A DNA stretch of 17,458 nucleotides, taken from Thiomargarita sp. (GTDB lineage: Bacteria; Pseudomonadota; Gammaproteobacteria; Beggiatoales; Beggiatoaceae). The stretch is taken from the NCBI GenBank assembly GCA_023144675.1, contig JAGLFE010000178.1:1-17458 (forward strand). Direction: 5' to 3'. Of this stretch, positions 1-8,416 are shown one piece after another. The position numbers and the translations under genes were made by a program. Numbering within the stretch: position 1 is the stretch's first letter; each line of letters opens with the position of its first letter. Under the pieces are notes generated by a model, which saw only the letters and a program-made list of their open reading frames with translations, searched no databases and was not told the origin of the DNA.

Positions 1-782
1 TTAAAAGACACTGTTTGCCCAGCTAGCGGTTTATTATTAGCATCTTTTAATAAAGCGATTAATTCTACTTCATCAGTTGCATTCACTGAATTAGGCAATA
101 ATAATTCTAGCTTTGCCCCAAAAAATAGCGAAAGCGTTTGTTTAATTTCGCCACTAATTGCGGTAATTACAACTTCTTCAGCAATATGATTAGAAATAGT
201 AAAAGTAGCTTGTCCATTTGCATCAGTTTTGGTAGGTAGATTTTCAACTTGAGCGGAACCAGAAACTGCAATATTAAATTCAGCATTTGGCAATATTTCA
301 GTTTCTTGGTAAATAGTGATAGTAACTTCGGTTTGATCTTCGGTTTTTAATACTTCGGTATTTGCTTGTAAAATAATTTGATTAGTTGGAGTTATAAAAG
401 TAACATTAATTGCTTCACTTTGTAATATTCCAATCGTAGCAATAATATTAAAACTTTCTGCATAAGTATTTGAGATATTAGTATCAAATCGCCCTTGCTC
501 ATCAGTAGTACCGCTAAATTGGCTAAATTTAGCAAAATTAGATTCACTACTCAAATAAATTTCTGCATCAGATATAGGTGAATTATTTTCATCTCGTGCT
601 ACAGCAGTAAACTCTATAGAACTATTACCATCCGCTGGCTGAAAATTATTGGTAATAAATAATGATAGTGTTACAACTTGTTCATTTACAGTAGATTCCT
701 CTCCAGAACCGCCTCCGCCGCCCAAACAACCAGTTAATAAGCTAAAAAACATCAATAAATAAATTAAACGCTTATGTAACAT
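1..782 (-). CDS. Ig-like (Big_1/invasin-type) repeat lipoprotein, 3' end outside the window
   Basis: About 260 residues are visible and the reading frame is open to the left edge, so the C-terminus is missing. The N-terminus has two basic residues (K4, R5), a hydrophobic core and a lipobox L16-T-G-C19, so the protein should be cleaved by signal peptidase II and lipidated at C19. A Gly5 run (about 21-25) plus S/E-rich residues form a flexible tether. The rest is beta-rich, with segments such as TTDEQGRFDT and TDANGQATFTIS, the latter the hallmark strand turn of Big_1/invasin-like Ig domains; I count about two to three domains. There is no Asp at +2 after the Cys, which under the E. coli Lol rule favours the outer membrane. 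The ATG at 782 is preceded by AAGGA at good spacing. Likely a cell-surface or periplasmic structural/adhesive protein; the ligand is unknown. Confidence 0.8.
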   Translation of the reverse strand, partial: MLHKRLIYLLMFFSLLTGCLGGGGGSGEESTVNEQVVTLSLFITNNFQPADGNSSIEFTAVARDENNSPISDAEIYLSSESNFAKFSQFSGTTDEQGRFDTNISNTYAESFNIIATIGILQSEAINVTFITPTNQIILQANTEVLKTEDQTEVTITIYQETEILPNAEFNIAVSGSAQVENLPTKTDANGQATFTISNHIAEEVVITAISGEIKQTLSLFFGAKLELLLPNSVNATDEVELIALLKDANNKPLAGQTVSF

Positions 783-956
783 AATGTTGTCCTTAATATT
801 GGAGAAATGTAGGTTGAATTGATTGAATAAATTTTTGCGCTGGTAACCCATATAGAAATCAATACGAATTACCTAAAATTAAACAGAAATGCTAGAATTT
901 TAAAAATTGCGCAATTCTTATTAGTTTGTTTAATTAAAATTAGCCAACTTCAAATT

Positions 957-2585
957 TTAGCGATTTTTCTTAGCATGAGAAATTAACGGCTTTTGACCTT
1001 TTTCTTTAAAACCGATCACGATTTTTTCTGCCTTATCAAAAGGAACGGTTATAAAAGAAAATTTTTCCATTACTTGTATATCTTTGATTTGTCGAGATTG
1101 TATAGAAACCTTACTCATAATAAGGTCAATTAGTTTTTTGGGATTAATCTTATCTTTTTTACCGAGCGCAACAAAAAGCCTTGACTTGCCCTGTTGATCA
1201 ACCTGTCTGCCTCTCCCACCACTACCACTACCAACCTCCTTTATTTCACCATAAACATCAGGATTAAGTTCTTCTTCAAAACAGTAGTTAAGCACCGCCG
1301 CTAACATTTCCGTTGAAGTATTATCCTCAAGTAGAGTTTTAGCCCAACTGTGATATTTAGTATCAACACCATCGCTAATAATGTTAGTCAAGTCATCATA
1401 GATTTTTTTCTCTTTGGCTTTGATGATATCTTGAACTCGTGGAATTTTTGATTTTTTAATATCAGTCTTGGCAACCCGTTGTATAAACATTAGTTGCTTA
1501 TATTCGCTAGGTGTAATAAATGTAATTGCTGTACCTTCATTACCAGCTCTGCCAGTACGACCTATGCGATGAACATAAGATTCTGGGTCTTGTGGCAGTG
1601 AATAATTGATAACATGAGTAAGATTATAAACATCAATACCACGGGCTGCGACATCAGTTGCCACTAGAATATTAAGCCTTTGTTTCTTGAATTTTGTTAA
1701 GGTTCTTTCTCTTTGGGCTTGTGAAATATCTCCATGAATAGCTTCTGCATCGTAACCTCTATCCGTTAATCGTCCAACCAGCGAATCAACATCACTCTTA
1801 GTTCTACAAAAAACTAACCCATAAAAATTGTCTTCAATATCAATTATCCTGGAAAGTGCTTCAAACTTATCAGAAACTTTAACTTCAAAATATATTTGAT
1901 TAGTTAAATTTGTTGTCAGTGGTTCTTTCTTACTTTTAAGAACTTCATAGCCATCCATGTATTTACGGGCAAGTTCTTTTATCTTATGCGGCATAGTTGC
2001 AGAAAACAGCAAAGTCTTCTTAGTAGAATTCGTATGCTTCATGATCTCTTCCATATCATCAATGAATCCCATATTAAGCATTTCATCTGCTTCATCAAGT
2101 ATCAAATGATTGATTTTTCCAAGCTTTAAAGTCTTTCTTTTCAGATGATCAATTGCCCGTCCTGGCGTTCCGACTACAATATGCACGCCTTTTTTTAAAC
2201 TGCGTAACTGTTGAGTAATAGATTGACCACCGTATATAGGAACTATTCTAATATTTCTATCATCTCGAAGAGAATTAATTTCTTCTGCTACTTGGATAGC
2301 TAATTCTCTAGTAGGCACTAATATAAGTGCTTGTACATTCTTGGATTCGCTATCAACCATTTCTATCAAAGGTAGACCAAAAGCAGCGGTTTTACCAGTA
2401 CCTGTTTGAGCCTGAGCTATGATATTGGTATCATTTTTTAGCATGACTGGAATTGTCAATTCCTGAATTGCTGTCGGTTCTTCAAAACCTTTTTTATTAA
2501 TCGCTTCAAGTACTTTTGCTGAAAGTCCAAGATCATTAAATGTCTTTTTGTTTGTCATATATTTTTCTTTGTCTAAATTATTCAT
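957..2585 (-). CDS. deaD: DEAD-box ATP-dependent RNA helicase with C-terminal DbpA-type RNA-binding domain
   Basis: 542 aa from the ATG at 2585. All DEAD-box motifs are present in order: Q motif (FNDLGLS..., residues ~16-45), Walker A AQTGTGKT, PTRELA, GG, TPGR, DEAD, SAT, then in the second RecA domain VFCRTK, VATDVAARGID and HRIGRTGRAG. The last ~75 residues (SRLFVALGKKDKINPKKL...FSFITVPFDKAE) match the DbpA/CsdA RNA-binding fold, without the long basic tail of E. coli CsdA. Its role is probably unwinding of structured RNA in ribosome assembly or mRNA decay, especially in the cold. Start is uncertain: an in-frame TTG lies directly upstream (2588) and another ATG at 2558; none has a clear Shine-Dalgarno. 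Phrases such as DFYGLVFCRTK-like and YSLPQDPESYVHRIG remind me more of spirochaete/Bacteroidetes/archaeal homologues than of gammaproteobacterial DeaD. The symbol is by family, not proven orthology. Confidence 0.93.
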   Translation of the reverse strand: MNNLDKEKYMTNKKTFNDLGLSAKVLEAINKKGFEEPTAIQELTIPVMLKNDTNIIAQAQTGTGKTAAFGLPLIEMVDSESKNVQALILVPTRELAIQVAEEINSLRDDRNIRIVPIYGGQSITQQLRSLKKGVHIVVGTPGRAIDHLKRKTLKLGKINHLILDEADEMLNMGFIDDMEEIMKHTNSTKKTLLFSATMPHKIKELARKYMDGYEVLKSKKEPLTTNLTNQIYFEVKVSDKFEALSRIIDIEDNFYGLVFCRTKSDVDSLVGRLTDRGYDAEAIHGDISQAQRERTLTKFKKQRLNILVATDVAARGIDVYNLTHVINYSLPQDPESYVHRIGRTGRAGNEGTAITFITPSEYKQLMFIQRVAKTDIKKSKIPRVQDIIKAKEKKIYDDLTNIISDGVDTKYHSWAKTLLEDNTSTEMLAAVLNYCFEEELNPDVYGEIKEVGSGSGGRGRQVDQQGKSRLFVALGKKDKINPKKLIDLIMSKVSIQSRQIKDIQVMEKFSFITVPFDKAEKIVIGFKEKGQKPLISHAKKNR

Positions 2586-2651
2586 CAATTGTTCAAACGA
2601 ACTTCACTAGCATACACTATTATTTGTAATTTTGTTTAGATTGTTTAGAAG

Positions 2652-4583
2652 CTAGTCGGAAATTACAGATTTTTTCTCAACTGCTTTTTGTTCTAATTCT
2701 TCCATAACATTAAGCGTAGCAAAACTTGATAAAACATCTAAATTAGTTTGTAAATTACGCCCTGATTCCCCTAAATTAATCATATTATGTGGCATTTGCA
2801 CATCAATATCTTTCAAATTAGCATAAATAATCGCCACGATTTCCTTTTGAATTTCTGCACGATAAATTTCTGGAATTCGGGCAGCATATTTAGCTTTTAA
2901 AACATCAGCTTCCGCCTTTCCTTTGGCTAAAATTGCCTTAGCTTCATGTAAGGAAGATTCAAAGCGAGCTTGTTGAATTTCTTGTTCTTGTTTTGCAACT
3001 GCCAATTCTTCATCTTTTTTAGCCAATTGAATTTCTTTTTCAGCTTTAGTTATTACTAATTCTTCCATTTTTTGCGCTAAGGAAACTTTCTCATTTGCTT
3101 TCACAAGGGCTAACTTTTTAACTTCCTCCGCTAGCTCAATATTTTCTTTCTCTTTAACAATCGCCAACTCCATTTTTTTGATAGCTAATTCAGTTGCTTT
3201 TTGTTGCTCAATTTTAGCTAATTGAATAATTTTATCTTGCTCAACAAGAGCTAATTCTTTATTTTTTTCTGCTAATTCCATAGCTTTTAATTTCTCAATA
3301 TTAGCTAACTGAATTTTCTTTTCCTCTTTAACAATAGCTAATTCCTTAATTTTATTTTGTAATTGTACTGCTTCATCGGATTTAACCTGTACTAATCGAA
3401 TTTTTTCATTTTCTCGCGCAATTACTAATTCTTCTTTCTTTTTAGCTTTAACTCTAGTTAAATCAATAGCTAATTTTTCATCTTCACGTTCTTTAGCAAT
3501 AGTAATGTCAACCATTAACTTTGCTTTTTCAATCGCTAACTTTGATTTTTCTTCGGTTGTTCTCAAAGTTTGATCTACTAAAATTAACTCTATTCTAGCT
3601 TGTTTAATTTGTTTATCTTTTTGAATATTTGCTAATTGAATTTTTCGATCTTCAAGAATTAAAGCCAATTCCTCAGCTTTTTTACGTGCTTCTCGATTAA
3701 GACGTTTTTTATCCAAAAGCAACTGAGATAAATCATTTCCTGAAACTGGTACGCCCAAGGTAATTTGTATAACTTCGATGCCATAATAAGTAACTGATTT
3801 TTTTTCTAAACGTTCTATTTCACCATTTTTATCTATTATTGGAACGGTTTTTAATACCTTTAAGCTATTACCCATTTCTGATAAATCATCACCAAATAAA
3901 ATATGTTCTTTTTCAACTGCAATTTGTTTAGTTTTATAAATTCCACTTTGTAACTGGTCTTCTAAAGCCATTCTAAATTGATTAAAACCGCCCTGCACAA
4001 ATTCTTCACCAAAAAATTGTTTAGCAGTAGTTACCATTACATCTTGAGAAATTGGAATAAGTAACGCATCAACCAACATATTATTGCTAGTAAAATCTCG
4101 GTGAATTCGTTCTAATTTTTCCTTACTATCTGGCAACCGATAACGAAAAGTAGCGGGAATTTTAACGGTATAATTATCAGCAAAATCAAGGGTAATTGGT
4201 CCTTTAGTATCACGCATTTGTTTACCAGTAAATCCAGTTCCAAAATCGACAATCCAAACCTGTTTATAACGTGTTACCGATGAAAATGGAAAATTAAAGT
4301 GAAATCCAGGTTTATTATAAACTTCTATACTTTGTGCAAACGGATTTTCGTACAAATAAACATAACCTGCCTCACTAATAAAAAAGGTAGCTACCACGCT
4401 AAAAAAAAGCGTAATTATTATTGTAAAAAATAACCAAGTTTTCTGAAAAAATTGTAAAATAATGACTATTAAATCATGCAAATCCTGATATATTAACTTA
4501 GGCAATGATTCAAAATTATTTGTTCTCAACGCTTGGTCATTTAATAATTTTTTATGGGGTATAGATTGTTCTTGAAATGGCAT
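2652..4583 (-). CDS. SPFH/band-7 membrane protein with long repeat-built coiled coil
   Basis: 643 aa. Order of parts: cytoplasmic N-terminal ~35 residues; a hydrophobic patch (~37-47) and one strong transmembrane segment (~49-71); a band-7/SPFH-like region (~74-290, with VYLYENPF, PGFHFNFPFSSVTRY, VDFGTG); a charged helix ~290-565 rich in K, E, A, I and L; and a short C-terminal domain (~566-643, IPEIYRAEIQKEIVA...) that looks like the flotillin/stomatin-type oligomerisation end. The helix is made of repeat units starting with LAxVK/LAIxK, in lengths of 15, 29 and 18 residues. The ATG is preceded by AAGGGGA about 5 nt upstream, the best ribosome site in the window. It lies 36 bp after the zinc-ribbon gene on the same strand, so the two are probably cotranscribed. 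Inferred role: a membrane scaffold or microdomain organiser. It is not a clear HflK/HflC or QmcA by length and architecture. Function is otherwise unknown. Confidence 0.85.
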   Translation of the reverse strand: MPFQEQSIPHKKLLNDQALRTNNFESLPKLIYQDLHDLIVIILQFFQKTWLFFTIIITLFFSVVATFFISEAGYVYLYENPFAQSIEVYNKPGFHFNFPFSSVTRYKQVWIVDFGTGFTGKQMRDTKGPITLDFADNYTVKIPATFRYRLPDSKEKLERIHRDFTSNNMLVDALLIPISQDVMVTTAKQFFGEEFVQGGFNQFRMALEDQLQSGIYKTKQIAVEKEHILFGDDLSEMGNSLKVLKTVPIIDKNGEIERLEKKSVTYYGIEVIQITLGVPVSGNDLSQLLLDKKRLNREARKKAEELALILEDRKIQLANIQKDKQIKQARIELILVDQTLRTTEEKSKLAIEKAKLMVDITIAKEREDEKLAIDLTRVKAKKKEELVIARENEKIRLVQVKSDEAVQLQNKIKELAIVKEEKKIQLANIEKLKAMELAEKNKELALVEQDKIIQLAKIEQQKATELAIKKMELAIVKEKENIELAEEVKKLALVKANEKVSLAQKMEELVITKAEKEIQLAKKDEELAVAKQEQEIQQARFESSLHEAKAILAKGKAEADVLKAKYAARIPEIYRAEIQKEIVAIIYANLKDIDVQMPHNMINLGESGRNLQTNLDVLSSFATLNVMEELEQKAVEKKSVISD

Positions 4584-4619
4584 ATTTTCCCCTTATAGAA
4601 AAATAAAGTTAATTAGATA

Positions 4620-4925
4620 TTAATTGAATGAATTGCAAGCAAAATAATTATTCTGATTATTATTATCTTTATCAGGTGATAACATATCCCAATGTTGGTT
4701 AATAAGTTTATATTCTGATTTATTAATTGTGATTACTTTTATATTTACAGCTTGGCAAAAAGGACATATTTCTTTTTTTGCTGGTTCAATATTAATGGAA
4801 GTACCAAAATATGGACGTTCCCAGTTTAACTTATAAATTAGATTACAATCTAAGCATTCCGATTTATAATAAGAAATTAGTTTTTTTCTACAATTATTTT
4901 TAAAGTTTAGCATTTTTTGGTTCAT
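4620..4925 (-). CDS. Small zinc-ribbon hypothetical protein
   Basis: 101 aa from the ATG at 4925. Two Cys pairs, C24-LD-C27 and C54-PF-C57, spaced by 26 residues, are the pattern of a four-cysteine zinc ribbon; the rest is Lys- and Asn-rich with no transmembrane segment. I do not recognise a family. I prefer the ATG at 4925 over the in-frame TTG at 4937 because GAG lies 7 nt upstream of the ATG. The stop is 36 bp before the start of the SPFH gene on the same strand, so the pair probably forms one transcript and the protein may act with the SPFH scaffold. A candidate promoter (4948-4975) and a 19-bp palindrome (4989-5007) lie upstream. Confidence 0.6.
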   Translation of the reverse strand: MNQKMLNFKNNCRKKLISYYKSECLDCNLIYKLNWERPYFGTSINIEPAKKEICPFCQAVNIKVITINKSEYKLINQHWDMLSPDKDNNNQNNYFACNSFN

Positions 4926-4947
4926 ATTGGCACTCAAAAAAAATTAC

Positions 4948-4975
4948 ATATTATTTAAAATATTTTAAAACTCAA
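4948..4975 (-). promoter_or_regulatory. Candidate sigma-70 promoter for zinc-ribbon/SPFH operon
   Basis: Read on the minus strand: -35 TTGAGT (4970-4975), 16-bp spacer, -10 TAATAT (4948-4953), giving a start site about 15 nt before the ATG at 4925. The region is very AT-rich, so chance matches are common and this is only a candidate. Confidence 0.3.
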
Positions 4976-4988
4976 GTACAAAATATAT

Positions 4989-5007
4989 TATTGTTAATTT
5001 AACAATA
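4989..5007. promoter_or_regulatory. 19-bp perfect palindrome, possible operator
   Basis: TATTGTTAATTTAACAATA is a perfect inverted repeat of 9 bp arms around one base. It lies 13 bp upstream of the candidate -35 box of the zinc-ribbon/SPFH operon. Position and symmetry fit a site for a dimeric regulator, but no regulator is known and a chance palindrome in AT-rich DNA is possible. Confidence 0.3.
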
Positions 5008-5015
5008 CTTAACTT

Positions 5016-5096
5016 TTATTTATAAATAAAAATATATTGGATTAAATTAAATATTAAATTCATAATTTTGATATACAAATAAAATTAATAAATTTA
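5016..5096 (+). repeat. 81-bp inverted repeat flanking nrdA, left copy
   Basis: This stretch matches the reverse complement of 8417-8497 at 80 of 81 positions; the single difference is in ATATTAAATT here against ATATCAAATT there. It begins inside an 18-bp perfect palindrome (5014-5031, TTTTATTTATAAATAAAA) and contains an imperfect hairpin around 5051-5074. The two copies face each other across nrdA, about 3.3 kb apart. It has no coding potential. Confidence 0.9.
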
Positions 5097-5118
5097 GGTA
5101 GTTCTAGGTAAATAATTA

Positions 5119-5152
5119 TGTAGCTTGGGTTATCCAACAAGAGTAACCCAAC
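5119..5152 (+). repeat. Degenerate palindromic dispersed repeat
   Basis: TTGGGTTA (5125-5132) pairs with TAACCCAA (5144-5151) across an 11-nt loop, with TGTAGC at the left edge. On the minus strand this resembles the GTTGGGTTA...TAACCCAACCTACA repeat that I recall from Beggiatoa-like bacteria and cyanobacteria. The family assignment is from memory. Downstream at 5189-5195 another partial TAACCCAA stands without a partner. Confidence 0.5.
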
Positions 5153-5241
5153 ATTATTCAATGTTTTAAGTTGGCTTACGTTACATTTTAACCCAATCAC
5201 TATTTTTGTTTAGGGCTGCCTGAAATAACTTCTATTCTTTC

Positions 5242-5389
5242 TTAAATTACTGAAGTTACGCAAAAGGAAAAACTGGAATTGAAAATAAGCTTATTATAAG
5301 GGTTATTAAAATTCAAAGGTTTTAGTATCCAAATTTAATCCTTATATTTTATAACATCTAAATTCATCTGCGTAACTTCAGTTAAATTA
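5242..5389. mobile_element. MITE-like element (5250-5381) with 13-bp TIRs and 8-bp target duplication
   Basis: The element of 132 bp is bounded by perfect 13-bp terminal inverted repeats, CTGAAGTTACGCA at 5250-5262 and TGCGTAACTTCAG at 5369-5381. Directly outside are identical 8-bp copies of TTAAATTA (5242-5249 and 5382-5389), as expected for a target-site duplication. It holds no ORF, so it would depend on a transposase elsewhere. The right duplication contains the TAA stop of nrdA (5387-5389), so insertion hit the stop codon and the duplication kept it intact. The 8-bp duplication fits several IS families (for example IS1595-type); I cannot name the parent IS. Confidence 0.75.
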
Positions 5390-8182
5390 CTGACAGGATT
5401 CACAACCATCATCCAAAGAACAAATTTTAGGTTTTTCTAATATCTGTTTATTAGCAATAGTACTTTTAGCAACCCGAGTTGCTCCCATTGACCTGAGATA
5501 ATAAGTGGATTTAAGTCCTAATTGCCAGGCTAATTTATAAATAGCATCCAATTTACGTCCAGAAGGTTCTATCATATAAATATTTAGCGATTGCGCTTGG
5601 TCAATCCATTTTTGTCTTTTAGCCGCTGCTTTAATTAACCATTTTGGCTCAATTTCAAAAGCTATTTTATACAGTTTCTTGAGTTTATTAGGAATTCTAT
5701 TGATTTCTTGAATACTGCCATCATAGTATTTCAAGTCATCAAGCATTGCTTGGTCCCAAATACCAAGTTCTTTTAAATCTTTAACCAAATAAGTATTAAT
5801 AATTGTGAACTCGCCAGATAAATTGGATTTAATAAATAAATTTTGATAAGTTGGCTCTATTGATTGTGAAACTCCGCAAAGGTTTGCAATCGTGGCAGTT
5901 GGTGCAATCGCCATCACATTAGAATTTCTCATGCCAAACTGTTTAATCTGATTCCTCAAATTTTGCCAATCTAAACGAGAATTAGTTTCTATTTTAGAAC
6001 CATAATTACCTCGAGCAATTTTTAAGCTTTTTAAACTATCAATAGGTAAAATACCTTTGTCCCATAAAGAGCCTCGGTAACTATTATAAGCACCTCTTTT
6101 TTGAGCTAATTGACATGATTCTGCAATAGCTTGGTAGCTAATTAATTCTTGCAGTGAATCAGCCCATTCTATTGCTTCTTGACTATCATATGGAATGTTT
6201 AATTTATATAAAGCATCTTGAAAGCCCATTGTTCCCAAACCGACTGGACGATGTTTCATATTGGAATTTCGGGCTTGCTCAACAGCATAATAGTTAATAT
6301 CAATAACATTATCTAACATCCGCATAATAGTTTTGATAGTTTTTTGTAACTTAACTTTATCTAAATTGCGATCATCTGTAATATGATTAACCAAATTAAT
6401 TGAGGCTAAATTACAAACAGCAATTTCTTCTCCAGCCTTAGTATTCAGGGATATTTCGGTACAAAGGTTAGAACTATGAATAATTCCTTCGTGTTGTTGA
6501 GTATTTCTAATATTAAAGGCATCTTTATATAAAATCCAAGCATGTCCAGTTTCAAACAGCATGGTCAACATTTTACGCCATAAAGTAACTGCACTAATTC
6601 GCTTCCAAAGTTTGATTTTACCTTGATCAGCTAAAGTTTCGTAATGTTCATAACGTTGTTTAAATTGTTGACCATATAATTCATGTAAATCAGGTACTTC
6701 ATCAGGCGAGAACAGAGTCCAATCTTTATTTTCAGAAACCCGTTCCATCATTAAATCAGGAATCCAATTAGCGGTATTCATATCATGGGTACGTCTTCGC
6801 TCATCGCCAGTATTTTTTCTAAGTTCTAAAAACTCATTAATGTCAATATGCCAAGTTTCTAAATAAGCACAGCCTGAACCTCTGCGCCGCCCTCCTTGAT
6901 TACAAGCAACTAAGGTATCGTTAGCCACTTTTAAAAATGGAACAACTCCCTGCGATTTACCATTAGTTCCTTTAATATGCGCACCCATGCCACGTACTGA
7001 AGTCCAATCATTGCCTAAACCACCGGCATATTTAGATAGTAGCGCATTACTTTTAATCGCATCAAAAATACCTTCCAAATCATCTGGCACCGTCGAAACA
7101 TAACAACTAGATAATTGTGGTCTTAAAGTTCCTGAATTAAATAAAGTTGGCGTACTTGACATAGCATCAAACTTGGAAAGTACATTATAGAATTCAATTG
7201 CCAGTTCTTCCTTATTTTCCTCATTTAAAGCCAATCCCATTGCAACACGCATAAAAAAAGCTTGCGGTAATTCAAAACGAATGGAACCATGATGTAGAAA
7301 ATATCTATCGTATAAAGTTTGAATACCTAAATAGGTAAATTGTAAATTTCTTTTCTTTGCTATAGCCTGTTGTAATTTATCTAAATCAAAACCAAGCAAT
7401 TTAGCGTCTAATAAATGTTCGTTAATACCAAACTCGATAAATTTTTTAAAATAATTTTTTGGATCGGCATTTAAAAACTGATAAGCTTCTTCTTTTAATT
7501 GTGCTAATAGCAATCTAGCTGCAACATAAGTGTAATTTGGTTCTTGTTCAATTAAAGTTCGAGCAGTTAAAATTAAAACCCGTTGCACATCCTTTTTTGA
7601 AATCCCGTCAAATATACTTTTTAAGCTATCATCTATAACCTTTTTAGCATTAACCGCCGATAAATATTTACAAGCTTTTACTACTTGTTTGGTTAATAAT
7701 TTAACATCTAGTGGATAAGTATCGCCGTTTTCGTCGGTAAGATGTATTGAAGGTATTTTTTTTTCGGTACGTAATTTGGCGTGTTCTTCACGGTAAAGCA
7801 CATAAGCTCTAGCAATTTTATGTAAACCTGCCTGCATTAATACAAATTCAACTTGATCCTGAATGTCTTCAATATGAACTATATTATCTTCATGTAATTT
7901 TTTAGCCAGCCCTTCAATTACCTGTCTGGTTAATTCTTTTATATTAGAATTAATACGGCTTGATGAAATCACCGAATGTCCTTCAATTGCAATAAATGCT
8001 TTTATGATAGCATCAGTAATTTTTTCTGGATCAAATTGTGCTAATTGCCCGTTGCGTTTGATAATATGATATTTATCTAAAGCAGTAAAATTGCCATTAT
8101 TAATAGCATTTTCAAGTGCAAAGTCAATATTTTCAAAGTCAGTATTTTCGTCTATTGGATTAGTATTATTTTCAAGTTGCAT
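5387..8182 (-). CDS. nrdA: Ribonucleoside-diphosphate reductase alpha subunit, class Ia, two ATP-cones
   Basis: 931 aa. It reduces ribonucleotides to deoxyribonucleotides together with a radical-generating NrdB. Two N-terminal ATP-cone domains are visible (~39-140, IIKRNGQLAQFDPEKI...; and ~146-235), then the catalytic barrel. Redox cysteines sit in LSSCYV (C360) and AVCNLASINL (C590), the thiyl radical cysteine and acid in NLCTEI (C574, E576), the radical-transfer tyrosine pair in KSTYYLRSMGATR, and the C-terminal redox shuttle CESCQ at the very end. The PTATIANLCG form and double cone resemble the Pseudomonas/Chlamydia type more than E. coli NrdA. I choose the ATG at 8182 because GGA lies 7 nt upstream; the TTG at 8203 has no such support. 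No nrdB is in the window. The stop codon lies inside the target duplication of the MITE-like element. Confidence 0.96.
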   Translation of the reverse strand: MQLENNTNPIDENTDFENIDFALENAINNGNFTALDKYHIIKRNGQLAQFDPEKITDAIIKAFIAIEGHSVISSSRINSNIKELTRQVIEGLAKKLHEDNIVHIEDIQDQVEFVLMQAGLHKIARAYVLYREEHAKLRTEKKIPSIHLTDENGDTYPLDVKLLTKQVVKACKYLSAVNAKKVIDDSLKSIFDGISKKDVQRVLILTARTLIEQEPNYTYVAARLLLAQLKEEAYQFLNADPKNYFKKFIEFGINEHLLDAKLLGFDLDKLQQAIAKKRNLQFTYLGIQTLYDRYFLHHGSIRFELPQAFFMRVAMGLALNEENKEELAIEFYNVLSKFDAMSSTPTLFNSGTLRPQLSSCYVSTVPDDLEGIFDAIKSNALLSKYAGGLGNDWTSVRGMGAHIKGTNGKSQGVVPFLKVANDTLVACNQGGRRRGSGCAYLETWHIDINEFLELRKNTGDERRRTHDMNTANWIPDLMMERVSENKDWTLFSPDEVPDLHELYGQQFKQRYEHYETLADQGKIKLWKRISAVTLWRKMLTMLFETGHAWILYKDAFNIRNTQQHEGIIHSSNLCTEISLNTKAGEEIAVCNLASINLVNHITDDRNLDKVKLQKTIKTIMRMLDNVIDINYYAVEQARNSNMKHRPVGLGTMGFQDALYKLNIPYDSQEAIEWADSLQELISYQAIAESCQLAQKRGAYNSYRGSLWDKGILPIDSLKSLKIARGNYGSKIETNSRLDWQNLRNQIKQFGMRNSNVMAIAPTATIANLCGVSQSIEPTYQNLFIKSNLSGEFTIINTYLVKDLKELGIWDQAMLDDLKYYDGSIQEINRIPNKLKKLYKIAFEIEPKWLIKAAAKRQKWIDQAQSLNIYMIEPSGRKLDAIYKLAWQLGLKSTYYLRSMGATRVAKSTIANKQILEKPKICSLDDGCESCQ

Positions 8183-8416
8183 ATTATTTCCGTAAATAAT
8201 CAAAAATTTTATATTGTATAAAAAAATGATTTTTATTAAATAATAGCGGTTTCAATTGAACATAAAAAAAGTTAATTAAAAAGAATTTTATTTCTTATAT
8301 TTTTCAATTAATTAACAGAAAATAATTAAAATTTCTTTATTTTTCAAACTATTAACTCAATTTTAAGTAGGTATGATTTAAAAAAAACTAGAATAAACAA
8401 GATGATAAACGTATAA
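8183..8416. other. nrdA upstream gap, very AT-rich
   Basis: No gene is visible. The only structure I see is a 9-bp inverted repeat, GTTAATTAA (8271-8279) with TTAATTAAC (8308-8316). The nrdA promoter should lie here; I could not find a convincing -35/-10 pair, nor a paired NrdR box (only a partial ACAATATA-like match near 8210). Confidence 0.4.

Larger units (their letters stand above)
4938..5386. other. 449-bp gene-free gap between nrdA and zinc-ribbon gene
   Basis: From left to right this gap holds a candidate minus-strand promoter, a 19-bp palindrome, the left copy of the 81-bp inverted repeat, a degenerate palindromic dispersed repeat and the MITE-like element. No ORF with family resemblance is visible. 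nrdB, which usually follows nrdA, is not here. Confidence 0.7.

Noticed and set aside
905..918. Palindrome AATTGCGCAATT after the helicase gene as an intrinsic terminator
   Set aside because: On the minus strand it is followed by a few Ts, but the stem is only about four base pairs with a GCGC loop; too weak to call.
2652..4583. SPFH gene as hflK, hflC or qmcA
   Set aside because: Single gene with a ~275-residue repeat helix and no HflK/HflC pair; architecture does not match.
8203..8230. NrdR box upstream of nrdA
   Set aside because: Only one partial ACAATATA-like match; NrdR control normally needs two well-matched boxes in tandem.
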